Below, piece by piece: positions 1 through 10,363 of a stretch of DNA of 64,000 nucleotides (within the stretch, counting starts at the first letter, position 1; each line of letters begins with the position of its first letter). This DNA is from Arachis hypogaea. Lineage: Eukaryota > Streptophyta > Magnoliopsida > Fabales > Fabaceae. Location of the stretch: assembly GCF_003086295.3 (NCBI RefSeq), contig NC_092039.1:96430561-96494560 (forward strand), written 5' to 3'. The notes beneath the pieces are model-generated. The model was not told the origin of the DNA. It worked only from the letters and a program-made list of their open reading frames with translations, and did not search any database. Position numbers and translations under genes: made by a program.

Positions 1-190
1 AAATATAAAAAAGTATACTTAGTTGAAACATCAACAAAACTAATATAATATCTCATACCATCTCTAGAGATGATTGGAGATAGCCCCATATGTCGTGAAA
101 ATTAACTCCAAAGGATTGTTATACACAGTATATGAAGCATTAAAGGGCAAAACATGCATTTTAGAGATAGAGCATCTAAAATCTATCTGA
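1..190 (-). pseudogene. Ty1/copia integrase fragment
   Basis: On the minus strand, two overlapping frames give pieces of a copia-type integrase: a stretch containing LPFNASYTVYNNPLELIF, then after a one-base slip GLSPIISRDGMRYYISFVDV. This resembles the region between the HHCC zinc finger and the catalytic core of copia integrases, where 'WG.SP....G.RYY..F.D' is typical (family knowledge). The fragment runs off the left edge of the window, so more of the element may lie outside. The frameshift means it is dead. It abuts a gag fragment of a different superfamily, which suggests nested insertion. Confidence 0.6.
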
Positions 191-501
191 TAAAGATTAA
201 AAAAATTGATTAATTAAAACTACGTTAATTGAGATTAAGATATGCCTATTTGACTTATCTTCGATGTAAGATTGACAAAGTAGGATTAACTCTTTATAAT
301 CATCATGTGTTTATGATCAATGGCTAGGATATGTAACCTTAGCTCTCAATCCATGCCAAGAGGTTTCTTTCATTTGCATTTTCCTTTCCTTGCATTTTAT
401 TGCTTTGACTTTTACTTTCTTGCATGTTAAGCTTTTCACACTCTTGGTTGAGAAATTGGGTGTTTGGGTGGAATTGAGTTGTGGTGGTCCATTTTTCATT
501 T

Positions 502-985
502 TGTAACAGTCCAAACCACCTGCTAGCACGATATTGTCCGTTTTGGCACACAAGGCCTCACGGTTTTACCTTTTATGATAGGGATGCTAGCCGAGGCCTC
601 CCACACTCACTCATCAAAACGCGTCATACTAGGGAGAGGTATCCACACCCTTATAAGGCATGCTTTGTTCCCCTCCCCAACCGATGTGGGACCTTACAAT
701 TCACCCCCCTAAGGGAGCCCACGCCTTCGCTGGCACATTGATCCGGGCTCCAGCTCTAATACCATCTGTAATAGCCCAGACCACCCGCTAGCATGATATT
801 ACCCGCTTTGGCACACAAGGCCTCACAGTTTTGTCTTTGACGATAGGGATGATAGCCGAAGCCCCCCACACTCACTCGTCAAAACGCGTCATGCTAAGGA
901 GAGGTATCCACACCCTTATAAGGCAAGCTTTGTTCCCCTCCCCAACCGATGTGGGACCTTACAATCGGATAGTGAGGGTGTTACA
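502..985 (-). mobile_element. TRIM (miniature LTR retrotransposon)
   Basis: Two direct copies of a 197-bp sequence (502-698 and 767-963, roughly 12% different) start with tgtaa and end with ttaca and enclose only 68 bp. In the plus orientation, 753-764 reads gctctaatacca, the complement of an initiator-Met tRNA primer-binding site with one mismatch, so the element lies on the minus strand. A pyrimidine run just after 698 is the matching polypurine tract. There is no coding capacity. The right copy carries 22 extra bases (964-985) that end in tgttaca. With them included, the flanks are cattt (497-501) and cattg (986-990), a near-perfect 5-bp target duplication. It sits inside the gag fragment. 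Confidence 0.75.
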
Positions 986-1324
986 CATTGGATTGATATG
1001 CCTCATGGTATGGTTTTTGTTCATAGTGCATTGGTGGAGGTTGTTGCCAAGAGGATTGATCACAAGCATATGGCTCCTCCCACCTTTGATTGTTCCATCC
1101 TTAATGCATATTCTCATTGTATCTCCTATTTTCTACAACATAGTTAGAACCAAACTCATAGCCAAAGTGAGAATTCATGGTGAAAATAGAAAATAAAAAA
1201 CAAGAGCTAATAAGAAATAATGAAACTAAATTCCTAAAACTAGCAAACTAACAAAGAAATAAAAAAACATTATTCACAATATTAACAGATATACAATAAC
1301 CAATAACAAGCACACATTGCAATT

Positions 1325-1341
1325 TCCCGGCAACGGTGCCA
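1325..1341 (-). other. primer-binding site (tRNA-Asp type)
   Basis: The minus strand reads tggcaccgttgccggga, close to the complement of the plant tRNA-Asp 3' end (tggcgccgttgccgggga). It is five bases from the LTR end at 1347, as expected for reverse-transcription priming in Ty3/gypsy Athila/Tat-type elements. Confidence 0.75.
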
Positions 1342-1346
1342 AAATT

Positions 1347-2898
1347 TGATGTAGGATTTTATGTCGGTAAAGAATTTCTCAATGAAATCTCATTGCAAGT
1401 ATAGTTCTAAACCAACAATGAATCCTCACATCAAATTTAATATGGTTGTCACTAGTTTAACCCCAATAAAATAACTGAGAGTATTAATCCCGAGTCGTTC
1501 TCCCTAAGAATTACAATGAAGTGCTTTATTATTGGCTATGAAGGAATATTTTTGGGGGATTCTTAATAAGGAACAAGAAATGTAAATAGCAAAAGAAATA
1601 AACTAACAACTAAGAAAGCTCTTGGCAAGGGATGAGAACTAGAAGTCCTATCCTCATTATCATCATCAATTGTGCCAAGAATTGTCCATTGCTCCCACTT
1701 AGTTAACCTCTAACTATGAAGAAAAGTCAAGTGGATACAATCAACTTGAGTCCATAAGTCCTAGTCAAATCCTAAAGAAAGACTAGCTTTATTGGCATTC
1801 AAATAATCAACTTGCAACTTTCAATTATCAATTAACAAGATAGTTTGATAACTCAAGCGTCTCCAATTACTCAACTCAAGCCAAGAGGAGAAAAATCTAA
1901 CTCATAACTAAAAGAGACATTTCATCAAACACACAGAGGGCAATAAAAGTAAACATCATAAATTGCAAGAATTAAAGGAAGCTATAACTACAAAGGCAAG
2001 AGATCAACAATAGGAAACTAAAGCAAATATAAAAAGGCATGGAAATTATAAATTGCATTAAAAGGAAATGAAATAAACAAAAGAGTTCATAAACTAAAAC
2101 TGACAAAATAAAGGAATTAACAAAAGAAGTAGAATGAACTAAAGTGCTAGAACAATAAAAATTTAAAGGAAAACTAAATTGAAGAAAGATTAAAATCTAG
2201 ATCTAAGAAGAAATGGAGATGAGAACCCTAAAATCTAGAGAGAGGGTAAGCCTCTCTCTCTAGAACTCTACATCTAAAATATCATAAAACCTAAAACTAA
2301 CACTACTTGGTTCATCCCCCTTTAATCCTTGGGTTCAATAGCATCAGAAATGAGTTGGATTGGGCCCAAAATGAGCTAGAAATCGCTGACCACGAGTTGC
2401 TTAAAATGGCCCACGCTGATCCTGCGACACGTGCGTGTGGATCGACGCGTACGGGTCACTAAACGTCTTGGCAACTATGACAAATTGCATATCATTTTAA
2501 AGCCCCGGATGTTAGCTTTCCAACGCAACTGGAACTGCCTCATTTGGACCTCTGTAGCTCAAGTTATGATCGATTTAGTACAAAGAGGTTAGGATTGACA
2601 GCTTAGCAATTCCTTCATTTCTTCATGAGTTCTCCATTTTTACATGATTTTTCTTCATTCCCTCAATCCGATCTTTGCCTTCTAAACCTGAAATCACTTA
2701 ACAAATATATCAAGGCATCGAATGGAATCAAGGTGAATTAAATTTAGCTATTTTAAGATCTAAAAAGCATGTTTTAACACTTAAGCACAAATAAAGGAAA
2801 ATTTACAAAACCATGCTATTTTAGTGAATAAATGTGGGAAAAGTTGATAAAATCCTCTAAATTTAACATAATATAAACCCTAAAAGTGGGGTTTATCA
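1347..2898 (-). mobile_element. LTR of a Ty3/gypsy element, between PBS and PPT
   Basis: A 1552-bp non-coding block that on the minus strand begins TGATAAACCCC (2898) and ends ...ACATCA (1347), the TG...CA form of an LTR. A tRNA-Asp-type primer-binding site follows it at 1341-1325, which marks a 5' LTR. It is preceded on the minus strand by agtgtggagaggt (2911-2899), which looks like the polypurine tract that precedes a 3' LTR. A CpG-rich stretch (2425-2450, acgtgcgtgtggatcgacgc) is like those in other LTRs of this window. No coding region is seen. Confidence 0.65.
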
Positions 2899-3540
2899 AC
2901 CTCTCCACACTTAAACAATAGCATGTCCTCATGCTAAACCAAGAAAGACAAGAAAAAGGGGTATGAAAATTTATTCAATGCAAATAACCTAATAAATACT
3001 CCTATCTATATGAATACAACTAAATGCAAAGTGATTCTACCTACTTGATTAAAAGTAAATCAATCTCCAAGAACATATATGAGCAAGTAGGGCTAACGTA
3101 GCCTCAAACTTCCAAAGCCTCAAATTAACTCACACCAATGTCCAAGTTCAATTATAATAAATCCACCAAATCAAGCTTCTAATTACTTAATTTAACACCA
3201 TATCATACAATTTGGTACAATGTCAAAATTAGGGCTCAAATAAATCGATGAATCAAGAGGGACAAAGGGATATTTACCTTTACCCACTGAATTTAATGAT
3301 GGAAACTACCAAGAACATAAAATAGAGAACTTCTATAACATCAAAATCACCGAAAATCCTTAATACCCAAGCTTAAAATGCAAATTCAGATTTAAATGAG
3401 AAAATGGAGTTGGGATTTCGAGTTACTCATCAAAATAATCAGATAGAATTGAAGAGGAAGAGACAAACTTCACATGACAGCAAATGGTGTAGCGATCGGA
3501 GCTCCATAGCAAAAGTTATGGTGATTTGAAGGTGGTACAG
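2899..3540 (-). mobile_element. 3' internal region of an LTR retrotransposon with PPT
   Basis: AT-rich, non-coding sequence directly adjoining the LTR at 2898. The first 13 bases, read on the minus strand, form a purine-rich tract next to the LTR start. The rest shows no open frame longer than chance and no recognisable domain. I read it as the untranslated 3' part of the element whose other LTR is missing or is the fragment to the right. Confidence 0.4.
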
Positions 3541-4515
3541 AAAATTTTAATACCGATACGCATAAACTATGTAAAAAATAAGCCAAGCATTTTATCAAAC
3601 ACTTAGTGTGCATAAAAATAAAATAATATTAAATTACATTAAAATAAAAGCTAACTACCAAAAGCAAGAAAATGATAACAACAATTAAAGGAAGCATTAA
3701 AGGAGCATAAAACATAAATTACATTAAATGTAAATTAAATTAACAAGAGTGTGCATAAATATAAAAGGTAGCTAAAATGAGAAACTAAAGAGATAAGCTA
3801 AGGAAATTAAGACAAGATAACCAAAAATGTAGAAGAAGATAGATGAAAACAAGAATAAAAGTAGAAATTACAAAGAAATTAACTAAAAACCCTAAGTTCT
3901 AGAGAGAAGGGAGAGCTTCTCTCTCTAGAAAATAAACTACATGACAAAAATCTAACCCTAATTGCTCTCTCCTTTCACATGGAAGGAGGCCCTCTTTGAT
4001 ATAGCACTCAATCAACTTCAGAAGGTCCAAAACTGGGCCCTGGATGCCCAAAAATCGCCCCAGTGATTTACATTAAATGAGTCACGCGCTGGGACTTGTG
4101 CGTACGCACACTTGCTGATTTTCTTCTTGTGCGTACGCACATGATATTGTGCGTGTACACACATGGCTGTGTGGTTCTTGTGCGTACGCACAGTAGGTTG
4201 TGCGTATGCACACGACAGTGTGTGCTTCTCCTTTGATTTCTTCATATTTTCTCTCTCTTGCATGCTCTTCTTCCACTCTTATCAAGCCATTCCAACCTAT
4301 TACACATGAAATCACTCATCAAAACTATCAAGGTATTGAATGGGATGAAAGTGGGGTAAAATTGACTAAATTAGGCACAAAATAGCATGTTTTCACAATT
4401 AGGCTCAAATTAGGGAGAGAACACAAAAGTATGCTATATAGGTGCATAAATATGGGTTTATGTGATGAAATCCACTCAAATCTATCCAAAATATATTGTC
4501 AGATTTGGATTCATC
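3541..4515 (-). mobile_element. partial LTR of a related family
   Basis: On the minus strand the block begins TGATGAATCCAAATCTGAC at about 4515, a start like that of other LTRs here. It shares with 1347-2898 the 'ctctctctctaga' stretch (2250-2270 and 3917-3930) and the position of a CpG-rich palindrome cluster. The part that would carry the LTR end near the PBS is absent, so only the 5' portion remains and the left boundary is approximate. The short ORFs across 4018-4315 are translations of the palindrome cluster, not genes. Confidence 0.5.
4098..4211. repeat. cluster of gtgcgtacgcac palindromes
   Basis: The perfect 12-bp palindrome gtgcgtacgcac occurs at 4098-4109, 4129-4140 and 4180-4191. 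Variants are gtgcgtgtacacac at 4149-4162 and gtgcgtatgcac at 4200-4211. All five fall in 114 bp inside the partial LTR and differ sharply in CpG content from their AT-rich surroundings. Confidence 0.85.
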
Positions 4516-4550
4516 AGCCGTCCATCCATATTCACTATTACCACTACCAC

Positions 4551-7259
4551 TGTAAACTCCGTTAAATTAGTAAATAATTAGTCGATAAATTAGTTTTAAT
4601 AAAAAAGATTGGAAATGCGAATATTATATTAAATTAGGATAGAGCTCATCGAAATGAGAATTTTGACACTAATTTCAAAGAAATCGGCCCAAAATTGGAC
4701 CGAGCGGATCGAACTGGTTGAACCGGACCCAAACTGGACCGTCGGTCCAACCGGAGCGACCTATTAAATGAACCCATGCCTTTCTTCTCCCTCATTTCAG
4801 TAGAAACGAAGCTGAAGCACTCACAGGGGAGAAGAGAAAGAAAAGTTTCCCGAACCCTTACGGTATATTCAATTTGCCGTAACTCCTCCGTCTGAGCTCT
4901 ACGTTTCTACCAGAACAATTTCATAGGTAAGTCATTAAATACTCCCAGCCACTCCTTTCCCCCAATTCTTGAAAGTATGGTACGGGTATTGAATTTCTTT
5001 ACTTTTTGATGTTTTAGGATCCAATTAGCTTGAGCAAAACGCTCACTCTTACTTATGCGAAGCTTGGGTAAGGTGAGAAAACCATAATTCCATTTTAATT
5101 TCACTGAATTTGAGCTTTGAGTATTAAATTGGGTATATGTATGTTATAAATGTATATTAGGTTGTGAATAAATAATTAGAGCTTGGAATTGTGAATATTG
5201 GAACTTGGAGGAACCTGAGCTTAGTGTTTACTGAATTTTGGAAGGGTTGTGTTTGTTTTGGAAGGGCTGTGTTTGTTTTAAATAAGTTTCCTTGATCACT
5301 ACGAGGGAATCGGCCAAGGTATGGTTTAGGTTTCTTGCATTTAATATTTAAGGTTCTGTGAAAACTTAGGCTAGATGACCATAGGATAGGTTAGAACGAA
5401 TGTGTATATAATTATTGTTTAGCATATTATTAATCAGTTGATTTGGTTGGATATTTGTGTGAATTGAATAGCTTGATGATTATAGATTTGAGAATGTAAG
5501 TTTATAGTTAATAATGCTTGATGAATTAGTGGTGCTTTGGTGAATTTGTTGATGATATGAAATATGATTATGGTGGTGATTATCATGGTGATGAAGAGGG
5601 ATATGCAGTGTTGATATGGTAGGTTTGAAGGTATATAAAATGAAACTTTGAATTGAAAATGAGGTTTGGATTTGTTTGCAAAACTTTGGTTTTGGACTGA
5701 ACTTCGCCGGGCTGTAACTCGGCTTACGAAACCCCAAATTGATTTCAACTTGTTTTAAATAAAAATTGAGTTCGTGAAGTTTATGCTATTTGAAGAACGG
5801 AGAAAAAACGATTTAAAATCATTAAGTTATGTCCGTCGGAGATTTTGGTATGAATTATGTAATGTTGCAGGTGAGATTTTCATAATTGTGCAGCTCTTTG
5901 GTCGATTCCTCTTTTTTTTTTGAAGAACGTACATCCACGTGTACGCGTGGCATGGAACTTTTGGGGATGCGTACGCGACTGATCCCATGCGTATACGTAA
6001 GGGTTAGCAAGCACGTCCACGCGCATGCGTGACCCACGCGCACGCGTGACATGAAGTTTCCACCCATGCATATGCATGACAAAGGGACGCGCGTGCGAGC
6101 TGCAGCTTCACACTCCCACGCATACGCGTGGCCCTTATTTCAGGAAACATGATTTTCAATGTTTAAAACTGTATTTTAAACCTCTAAACCTCTATTTTCA
6201 TTCTTTTAGTCATTAATGATAGTATTAAACCTGATATTCGGATGATGTTAGGAAATAGGGTTAACTTGGAGATAAAGTAAAAGTGAAAAGTGATGAAATG
6301 ACTATGAAATGTTATAGATGATCATGTATGATACTTGACTTGATAATCAAATGAATGATCATGCATGATACTTGACTTGAATGATTAAATGATCTGAGAT
6401 ACAAGATTCCCTAGATAAAGTATCGTGGCTTGCCACCACGTGTACTAGGTTGAAAACTCAATACTCTGTTGACCCTACGATGTAAGGATGACCGGGCACT
6501 TATAAATTCCCGGGAATGTTAACCCCATTGAGCAATACTGATTATTTGAGAAAAAGCTATGCATAGACTCTTGGGGATGCACGTCGAGGGACAGTCTAAG
6601 GTTTTCGGACTTGTCGGGTTGGCTGGATAATCGACAGATGAGCCTCATCAGCCATAGGATAGGCATGCATCATATGCATACTACTTGATTTACTTATTTG
6701 TGCATTAACTGGGTGTGCCTAAGTGTACTTGACATGTTAAATATATATTGTTACCTGCAGTATTTGTAACCTTCTTGTGCTTGTTTTTATCTGTTTATTT
6801 GTTTGTGAAGTACTGATGGAGATGGAGGTATGGAGGAATGCCAGTATGGGATTTAAATTTAAGGTTAAGTTAAGTCATGTTTAGATACTCTTAGAAAACC
6901 ACATTTTTATGGCTTCTGTCTAATACTTTAAGTTCTATAATCTAAGTGTTGGCGTTCTAGGATTGCCTCTGACATTTCCAGGACCTTATATATTATGTGT
7001 GTGACACCTTTACCATACTGAGAACCTCCAGTTCTCATTCCAAACTATGTTGTTGTTTTTTAGATGCAGGTCGAGAGGCATCTCGTTAGGCATCTGGACC
7101 CCTGAGGCGAAGTGGTTATTGGGTTATTTTGTTGTACAGTGATGTATATATATGTACTTAGCTTTCTCTCTCTCTGCATAACTTATTCTTCTGATCCTCT
7201 TAGATGTTTAAGGAGAGGCAGGATTTTGTTTATGTACATTTGGATTTTGGATATGTATG

Positions 7260-7308
<49 letters not shown>

Positions 7309-7612
7309 ATTCTCCGGCTAGTCTTGACTTCGTGGGCTGAGTTAGGAGCTTGTTATTTTGTATCTTTGACACTCTATTCCTACTTTCATAATCTTATGCT
7401 TGATGGTTATAACTTTCTTAGCACGCAAGTTAACTCGTTTCTTGAGCGTTGCGCTTTTATTTCGCGATTTTTATTTTTCCTATTCTTCAAAGCTCCTAGT
7501 ATATTACAATCTTTCTGCTATTAAATGTACACATTTTATTTTAGAGGTCGTAATACCACACCACCTATGTTTTACGACTTAAGCATAAAGCTCAGTGTGG
7601 TAGAGTGTTACA
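4551..7612 (+). mobile_element. solo LTR, chromovirus-type (Tekay/Del-like)
   Basis: The block begins tgtaaactcc and ends agtgttaca, flanked on both sides by accac (4546-4550 and 7613-7617), a perfect 5-bp target duplication. Its ends and internal order (gga-cc-rich stretch, splice-like ggtaag, CpG-rich palindromes at 5930-6125, 'ggtcgtaatacc' before the end) match the LTRs of the intact chromovirus at 48661-60009, but the sequence is much diverged and the length is 3062 bp against 3540. No internal region remains, so it formed by LTR-LTR recombination. The short ORFs inside are not genes. Confidence 0.85.
7257..7305. repeat. (AT)n-(GT)n microsatellite
   Basis: A run of alternating at followed by about 15 gt units, inside the solo LTR near its 3' end. 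Confidence 0.95.
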
Positions 7613-7617
7613 ACCAC

Positions 7618-9125
7618 ACAGTTGCCGCAACCAGTGAAAGACTAGCGAGAATCTTTTCGATTATTCTTCGCTGAGGAACGGATGAGGCTCTCTCTATCCT
7701 ATTTTTTTGTTATTTTTGTTGTTGTTGAATTTGAAAGAGAAGTTATTTGTTGTTGTTGTTGAATTTGAAAAATTTGAAGTATGATATTATTGGTGGTGAT
7801 GACCATGGAGAGGGAAGTAGTGGTGTGGTCGTCGATGTGATGCAATTGAAATAAAACAAAGAGGTATTTCTATCATTTAAAAATTATTGTGTTTAAAAAC
7901 ATAATTTAATATTAAACATAATCTTAAAGACTTTTTTGAACGAAAAAAAAGGTAGAAACAATTTTGATTTTTATTACAAGTTCTAGGAATCAAACAGTAT
8001 TTATTCTTATAAAATAAAATTGTACTAGATCAAATTATTAATATATTTTGTATTTATTTCGAACACACTTGTTGAAAATTCTACCTCTGTGTTTCAACCA
8101 GAGTTCTCAAGATCGAATTATTAGTGTTTTCTTTTTATTTTCGTTGTAGTCACACATGTTAATATTATAATACGTTTTAGACTTAAGTTTTATTTGGTTG
8201 GAAGAAAATAATTAAATAAAAAAGAAATAAAGAAAAAAAATTAAGTGAATTTTTATGTTTTGATATATTTAATTAATAAAAACATATTATAAAAGATAAT
8301 TTTTTTATATTATAAAATATATTAAAAAGTAGTATTAAAACAAAATAATATAACAAATTTTCTATCACTTTTTCATCTAACATAAAAGGAGATTAAAATA
8401 CAGTTATTCCCACAATCTCTTTTATATTATTTGCCTTTTTTTATAATTTTTTTTGTCAAATAAAATATTAAAAATAATAATTTTTTCTTATTTTTCCCTC
8501 TTTTTCCTCCCTTCACTCTCTTTCTAAGTATTTATCAGTTTATGTTTATTAAATACTTTTGTTCTGTGTGTGCTGAATTTGTCATGAAAGTAGGTTTATT
8601 TCTTTTGCTTATTATGTATGAATAAATGGAATAATAATTTTTTCTTTTTTAATTTTGGGAGGCCATATTTTGTATCTAAAATTGTATTCACGTGATAATG
8701 CAAATTTAAATATTAGCATTGAAAAAAAAAGTCAATAATCATTTTTATAAGATAAACAAATTATTTTTCGAGTAAATTAATAATATAATATTTGTTAATA
8801 TTAAATTTTTATCTTCACTTAAAACAATTTAAAGCATTTTTATTTTAGTTTCCACTTAAAAGAAAATTAAAATTTTACCCCTTAAAAATATTTTAAATCT
8901 GTATTAATAACTAATAAGTTCACTGTCCAGCTTTTTTACAGAAAAAATTAAAGAAGGAAGGGCTAAGGATAATGATATACTATCGATACAATAACTATGG
9001 TTTTATTTTCTCAACGCAACATCCACCTAAGAAAACTCAAACATTCCTTCATAACTATCTATGATTAACGAGATGAAAATTAAAGATCAGTTGCTTAAAG
9101 TTCAAAGATGTAAATATATTTTTGA
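7618..9125. other. AT-rich flank downstream of the LBD gene
   Basis: No coding region is recognisable. It contains two imperfect copies of gttgttgttgaatttgaaa (7720-7772) and long A/T runs. It should include the 3' UTR and polyadenylation region of the minus-strand LBD gene whose stop codon is at 9126-9128, but I cannot place the poly(A) site. Confidence 0.5.
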
Positions 9126-9554
9126 TCACTTAGAAGAACTAAGCGATGGAGCTGACGTCGATGCAGCATTGGAACCAAAAGTCTGAGGTGGTGCTTGTGG
9201 AGGCACATGCCTATTGATGAGCTCACGTGCAACTGTTTGGAGATCAACACCACCACCTGCAGTTGGGCCTATTGGGTTGGCAACAGCCATGTATTGGCGT
9301 GGGTCCATCATGGCCCGTTGATACACAGCCCAAGAAGCTTGAGCCGTTGCTAGATCAAAGTGGGAAGATGGATCAAAGGTGGCCGGCATTGATAAGGTGG
9401 CGGAGGCAACGCCCACAACCATTGGTAAGTCCGCAACTGAGAAAATAGTTGATGTCGGCACTCCTTGCGTTGGAGGAATTGGTGGCGGTTGGCGTATCTC
9501 CATTGTAGCAAGATGATTTTGTAAGAATGAGAGTTCGGCTTGTAAAGCCAACAC
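9126..9554 (-). CDS. LBD transcription factor, exon 2 (C-terminal region)
   Basis: Minus-strand exon of 142 codons plus stop, continuing the LOB-domain exon at 20898-21248 in phase 0. It begins at 9554 just after a tatgtag acceptor. Its first residues VLALQAELSFLQNHL complete the leucine pattern LX6LX3LX6L: L114 in exon 1, then L121, L125 and L132, the hallmark coiled coil of class I LBD proteins. That pattern across the junction is the best proof that the two exons belong together. The rest is a variable Pro/Ala/Ser-rich tail with a DLQTVARELINRH segment near the end, which resembles the C terminus of Arabidopsis LBD18/LBD30 as I recall them. No frameshift or internal stop is seen. Total predicted protein is 259 residues. 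Confidence 0.88.
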   Translation of the reverse strand: MLALQAELSFLQNHLATMEIRQPPPIPPTQGVPTSTIFSVADLPMVVGVASATLSMPATFDPSSHFDLATAQASWAVYQRAMMDPRQYMAVANPIGPTAGGGVDLQTVARELINRHVPPQAPPQTFGSNAASTSAPSLSSSK

Positions 9555-10363
9555 CTACATATAAAAAAAGATATCAGAAAATATCACAAATGAAAAACAT
9601 TACATTATTAACTAGGTGTTTAATGTTGTTTATATGAAAATTAGTCATGGGAGAAATAGTATGACTAATTAAGAACACAATTCTAAATTCTCTTTACTTT
9701 AAGCAAAATAAATAAATAAATAAAATTCCTAATAAACAAAAAATTCACCACGATTTTACTATTTTCTTATTATAATTATATAATCTTTTATTTATACTAT
9801 TTATTTCTCTCAAAATTTATCTCGATAATACCTAAATAGCTACTTATTTTCGATTTATCCTATTATAAATTCCATCATGATCAATCAAATACTATTATGG
9901 TAGGCTGTTTCTAACTTTCTATCATGTTTATTTTAAATTTGCATATACTACCCATAGACTCTGGTTGATTAATATATACACTGAAACATAGACATTGAGA
10001 CATAAATTAAAAAAAAAACATAAATACAAAATATATGTATACATATTTTATGTTTGGCAAAACAAATACATAAAACACACAAAATCTTAAAAAAATTATA
10101 ATATCCTCATATTCTATTTTTACTATCATCACTCAAACTTTTCATCTACCACTACCTATTTTTCTCCCTCATCATTCATAACCAAAAATAAATCATCCAA
10201 TCAAAAGATAAATAAATAATTAAACATCAACTCAAATTATTATTACCAACAAGATCTCTTTCAAAAATCAATTCAATAATTTTTATTTTTTAATTAAAAA
10301 AATAATGGAAACAGATAGAGATTTCTTTCCGTGCCACCTCACCCTTGTAAAATCTGGTCAAAC

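Larger units (their letters stand above)
339..1346 (-). pseudogene. Ty3/gypsy gag N-terminal fragment, interrupted by a TRIM
   Basis: Read on the minus strand from the primer-binding site at 1341, an ATG at 1178 opens a frame rich in Tyr, Trp, Gln and Pro (for example QPPPMHYEQ.PYHEAY), the usual low-complexity N-terminal region of gag in this type of plant element. An early stop sits inside it. The reading is broken by the TRIM at 502-985 and resumes at 501 as EKWTTTTQFHPNTQFLNQE, running to a stop near 339. The capsid and zinc-knuckle regions are not present. The direction matches the adjoining LTR at 1347-2898, so this is the leader and gag start of that element. Confidence 0.55.

Noticed and set aside
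481..1196. Plus-strand ORFs with repeated HTRERYPHPYKACF-like text
   Set aside because: They arise from the two TRIM LTRs, whose true orientation is minus by the primer-binding site.
5434..5748. Minus-strand ORFs rich in His, Ile and Asn
   Set aside because: Inside a solo LTR with a target duplication; biased composition from AT-rich, gat-rich DNA.
9227..9448. Plus-strand ORF over LBD exon 2
   Set aside because: Shadow of the minus-strand coding exon, which has the leucine pattern and splice acceptor.
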